In this document: in pieces, positions 15,573 through 17,016 of the stretch
Layout: every line of letters starts with the position of its first letter
How positions within the stretch are numbered: position 1 is the stretch's first letter
From: Balneolaceae bacterium UBA2956
Lineage (GTDB): Bacteria > Bacteroidota > Rhodothermia > Balneolales > Balneolaceae
Assembly (NCBI GenBank): GCA_002348545.1
Contig: DEBM01000015.1
Location: forward strand, 1-17,016
Direction: 5' to 3'
DNA length: 17,016 nt
Position numbers and translations under genes: made by a program
The notes under the pieces: generated by a model
Told to the model about the DNA's origin: nothing
What the model saw: the letters and a program-made list of their open reading frames with translations, nothing else
The model's database searches: none

Positions 15573-15812
15573 TTAGATCTTTGTAATCGTCTTAATTAGA
15601 CCTTCTAATTCCTTCTTTATCTTATTAGAGCCAGAATGATTAGGCTCGTAAGGACAATGTCTACAACCACAACCACAACACTTACCCCTAATTGCATGAC
15701 CACGTTCAGTAAAAACCTTATTACCTCTCCACCAATACCATTCATTTGATTCTCTCCATTCTACATGGGGTATAAAGACATTGTTTTTTTGCGTGACTTT
15801 GCTCCTCATCAT
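15573..15812 (-). CDS. DUF5522 family cysteine-rich small protein
   Basis: The product has 79 residues. The core EWYWWRGNKVFTERGHAIRG followed by KCCGCGCRHCPYEP is the DUF5522 pattern, in which a 'YVFTE..H..RG.CCG..CRHCPY' block is conserved. The Cys cluster (residues 45, 46, 48, 50, 53) and nearby His suggest metal binding, but no function is established for the family that I know of. Two adjacent ATGs are possible starts (15812 or 15809). Cytoplasmic. It lies 59 bp downstream of the DUF2892 gene on the same strand, so they may be cotranscribed. Its TAA abuts the flagellin tail of R10. Confidence 0.85.
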   Translation of the reverse strand: MMRSKVTQKNNVFIPHVEWRESNEWYWWRGNKVFTERGHAIRGKCCGCGCRHCPYEPNHSGSNKIKKELEGLIKTITKI

Positions 15813-15871
15813 TTTTCAGTGCTATATAAACCTAATAAATTCAGTTATTTATTAATACTCTTGGAAGAAGT

Positions 15872-16090
15872 TCACTTATCATCATTTTGGTCATTCACTA
15901 TACATGTTTTTACACCAAATATGCCATAAATAGCACAGATACCTGAAATTGCATTAAATAATAAGATAGCCCCAACTGATGCCTGAACTATAGCAAACTC
16001 ACTAATACCAAATATAATTGGTGCAGGTAATAAAAATAATGCAATTATGAATCTTGTAATTCGTTCAGGTTTACTTTGATTAGTATTCAT
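15872..16090 (-). CDS. DUF2892 family inner-membrane protein
   Basis: The product has 72 residues with two transmembrane segments (about 13-29 and 35-58) and the ending SGICAIYGIFGVKTC, close to the DUF2892 signature (TG.CP.Y...G..TC). This domain is also found as the membrane part of the rhodanese YgaP, and stand-alone copies are common; the two Cys (about residues 52 and 63) are the conserved pair. A link with sulfur or thiol chemistry is known only for fused forms, so the role here is open. An AGGAG lies about 14 nt before the ATG, rather far. First gene of a probable pair with DUF5522. Confidence 0.83.
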   Translation of the reverse strand: MNTNQSKPERITRFIIALFLLPAPIIFGISEFAIVQASVGAILLFNAISGICAIYGIFGVKTCIVNDQNDDK

Positions 16091-16186
16091 TGATAATACA
16101 TTCTCCTACAAACAATTGATTATTTGATTACTGTCATTTTCTATAACATATATCAATAACTTTAATATTTTTACTAATTGTATTAA

Positions 16187-16237
16187 AGTGTTCATTTAAT
16201 TTATTCTCTAAGTAAATGATTGATTAAAAAATTGCTT
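16187..16237. repeat. Composite repeat R11 (hairpin with last recombinase codons)
   Basis: The plus frame reads IKVFI-stop-FIL-stop, matching the GKVFI-stop-FIP end of R9. The inverted repeat TTCATTTAATTTATTC ... TAAATGATTGA follows. On the minus strand the gene at 16238 stops exactly where the flagellin stop would lie. The upstream recombinase part is absent. Confidence 0.82.
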
Positions 16238-16528
16238 TTAGGTGTGATGAGCTTTGTTTAACTCAAAAATCTCATAGCTTACCATTACTTCATCAAAAAT
16301 TGGTTTTGATACAGGATTTGAGCCATTTAAAAATGAATTTAAAGCATTTTCATCGTGTACAGCAATCTTAAACATTACTGCGCTTTTATCTGGTGAAACT
16401 GTTCCTAGAGTCTTTGTCAAATCTGCAATTTTTCGTCTTTCATTCATCCCTTCTTCAGATTTCATAAAGCGCATAAATTTCTCAAACTTACCTTCATTAA
16501 TTTTTGCAACAACTAGTATATCTTTCAT
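16238..16528 (-). CDS. Small dimeric alpha/beta-barrel (ABM-like) protein, second copy
   Basis: The likely product is 96 residues starting MKDILVVAKINEG. A longer frame to 16543 would need a TTG start. The order strand, helix (FEKFMRFMKSEEGMNERRK), strand (TKTLGTVSPD), strand (SAVMFKIAVHD), helix, strand (MVSYEIFEL) is that of a single alpha/beta-barrel subunit, as in the protein at 12218-12481. No signal peptide and no evident catalytic residue, so it is probably a cytoplasmic dimer of unknown role. Sole gene between R11 and R12. Its stop codon touches the repeat. Confidence 0.72.
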   Translation of the reverse strand: MKDILVVAKINEGKFEKFMRFMKSEEGMNERRKIADLTKTLGTVSPDKSAVMFKIAVHDENALNSFLNGSNPVSKPIFDEVMVSYEIFELNKAHHT

Positions 16529-16597
16529 TTTATTTAATCTCAAAATTTGATTTTTTTACCTTTTTAAAAAGAATAATAAAGTTACTATTTCTTTCAA

Positions 16598-16685
16598 AGC
16601 GTTCATTCATTTTTATCCTGAGTAAATAAATGAATGAATGAAAATTACTGCCCAAGAACGGTGAACATGTCATAGTTCAGTTTGA
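16598..16685. repeat. Composite repeat R12 (hairpin, flagellin tail, then recombinase fragment)
   Basis: The plus frame KAFIHFYPE-stop corresponds to RAFIQFIP-stop. The hairpin TTCATTCATTT (16602-16612) / AAATGAATGAA (16628-16638) has perfect 11-bp arms. The minus-strand LGQ-stop (stop 16645-16647) is the flagellin end. Then catgtcatagttcagttt (16667-16684) matches the 'HSSV' codons of R9. The order of parts is reversed here (B/C before A). Confidence 0.82.
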
Positions 16686-16693
16686 GCTTACCT

Positions 16694-16852
16694 CTATTCT
16701 TTATCATCCAATTTAGGTTGTCCATGTCTATCATAGTAGTCACGCTTATCTTCCATGGTTTCTTTGTTTGCAAATAAATAGCCAACTATAAACATCGCAG
16801 TCACCCATATACCAATACTTAATATTATCATTGAAATCATATTTGTCACCAT
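16694..16852 (-). CDS. 52-residue single-span membrane protein
   Basis: The minus strand encodes MVTNMISMIILSIGIW, VTAMFIVGYLFANKE, then a highly charged tail (TMEDKRDYYDRHGQPKLDDKE) before TAG. One transmembrane helix spans about residues 5-27, with the tail probably cytoplasmic. Alternative ATGs at codons 5 and 8 are possible, and no Shine-Dalgarno decides. The clean helix-plus-charged-tail layout and its position filling the R12-R13 segment support a real gene. No family is recognised. Confidence 0.65.
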   Translation of the reverse strand: MVTNMISMIILSIGIWVTAMFIVGYLFANKETMEDKRDYYDRHGQPKLDDKE

Positions 16853-16916
16853 TGATTAACATTTTGCCTTACTTACCAATCTTCATAGGATATCATTAAA
16901 AGAATAAATATCGATA

Positions 16917-16963
16917 AAGCGTTCATTCATTTTTATCCTAAGTAAATGAATGAATAAAATTAC
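16917..16963. repeat. Composite repeat R13 (hairpin part)
   Basis: The plus frame DKAFIHFYPK-stop gives the recombinase end. TTCATTCATTT (16922-16932) / AAATGAATGAA (16944-16954) is a perfect 11-bp stem with an 11-nt loop, the best-preserved hairpin of the set. It has no strong T-run on either side, so it is not a textbook intrinsic terminator. It leads straight into the flagellin 3' end. Confidence 0.9.
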
Positions 16964-17016
16964 TACCCTAAGAATTCAAGCATGGCTTGAGGTCCAATAT
17001 TGGCTTGAGACGACGC
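16963..17016 (-). CDS. Flagellin, 3' end only
   Basis: The minus strand enters from the right edge and reads ASSQANIGPQAMLEFLG, then TAG at 16963-16965. A-x-x-Q-A-N-x-x-P-Q-x-x-L-x-x-L-G is the conserved C-terminus of flagellins, the filament subunit. The 17 codons are intact, so this may be the end of a complete flagellin gene outside the window or another remnant like 12602-12785. The hairpin follows its stop directly. Together with R1 it frames the whole region in convergent orientation. Confidence 0.7.
   Translation of the reverse strand, partial: ASSQANIGPQAMLEFLG

Noticed and set aside
16917..16960. Classical intrinsic terminators at the TTCATTCATTT hairpins
   Set aside because: The stem is AT-rich with an 11-nt loop and no proper U tract; a role in transcription ending is possible but not supported by the usual signals.
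1..17016. CRISPR array, because of many spaced repeats
   Set aside because: Spacers are whole genes of very different length and the repeats are long, diverged and coding-derived; no cas genes.

Overview
The window is AT-rich chromosomal DNA from a member of the Balneolota/Rhodothermota-Bacteroidota group. The best evidence is the 1395-residue surface protein at 210-4397, which ends in a type IX secretion sorting domain with the 'QNYPNPFNPST' signature typical of Balneolaceae and relatives. Outer-membrane barrels, lipoproteins and mostly weak or absent Shine-Dalgarno sites agree with this. Flagellin sequence also fits Balneolota better than typical Bacteroidetes, which lack flagella.

The window is a chain of one- to three-gene segments separated by 13 copies, complete or partial, of one composite intergenic repeat (called R1-R13 here). 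Read on the plus strand, the full repeat has three parts: (A) the last 30-45 codons of a tyrosine recombinase, including the catalytic His and the Tyr nucleophile in the pattern H-S-S-V-Q-T-T-Q-N-Y; (B) an inverted repeat, TTCATTCATTT ... AAATGAATGAA, overlapping the recombinase stop; (C) on the opposite strand, the last codons of a flagellin gene (...GPQALLRFLGQ-stop). The left window edge is an open recombinase 3' end (R1). The right edge is an open flagellin 3' end reading inward (R13). The simplest reading is an ancestral locus 'recombinase > hairpin < flagellin' into which unrelated genes have been placed, with a decayed copy of the junction left at each boundary. This resembles an integron cassette array, but the repeats do not look like attC sites and no complete recombinase lies in the window.

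Segments from left to right: R1, giant T9SS surface protein (+) and SnoaL-like lipoprotein (-) sharing a bidirectional terminator; R2, unknown exported membrane-anchored protein (+); R3, BASS transporter and outer-membrane barrel operon (-), DUF805 pseudogene (-), ABM-like lipoprotein (-), broken small membrane gene (+); R4, small membrane protein and HExxH lipoprotein (-); R5, unknown exported protein (+); R6, DinB-family protein (+); R7, small alpha/beta-barrel protein (+); R8 with a 180-bp flagellin remnant, flavodoxin with a palindromic operator (+); R9, purple-acid-phosphatase-like enzyme (-); R10, DUF5522 and DUF2892 proteins (-); R11, second small alpha/beta-barrel protein (-); R12, 52-residue membrane protein (-); R13.

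The genes share no pathway and look like independent accessory functions. There is a clear orientation rule: plus-strand genes end just before an A part and minus-strand genes end just after a B/C part, so gene 3' ends point at the repeat. Which process made the array cannot be decided from this window.
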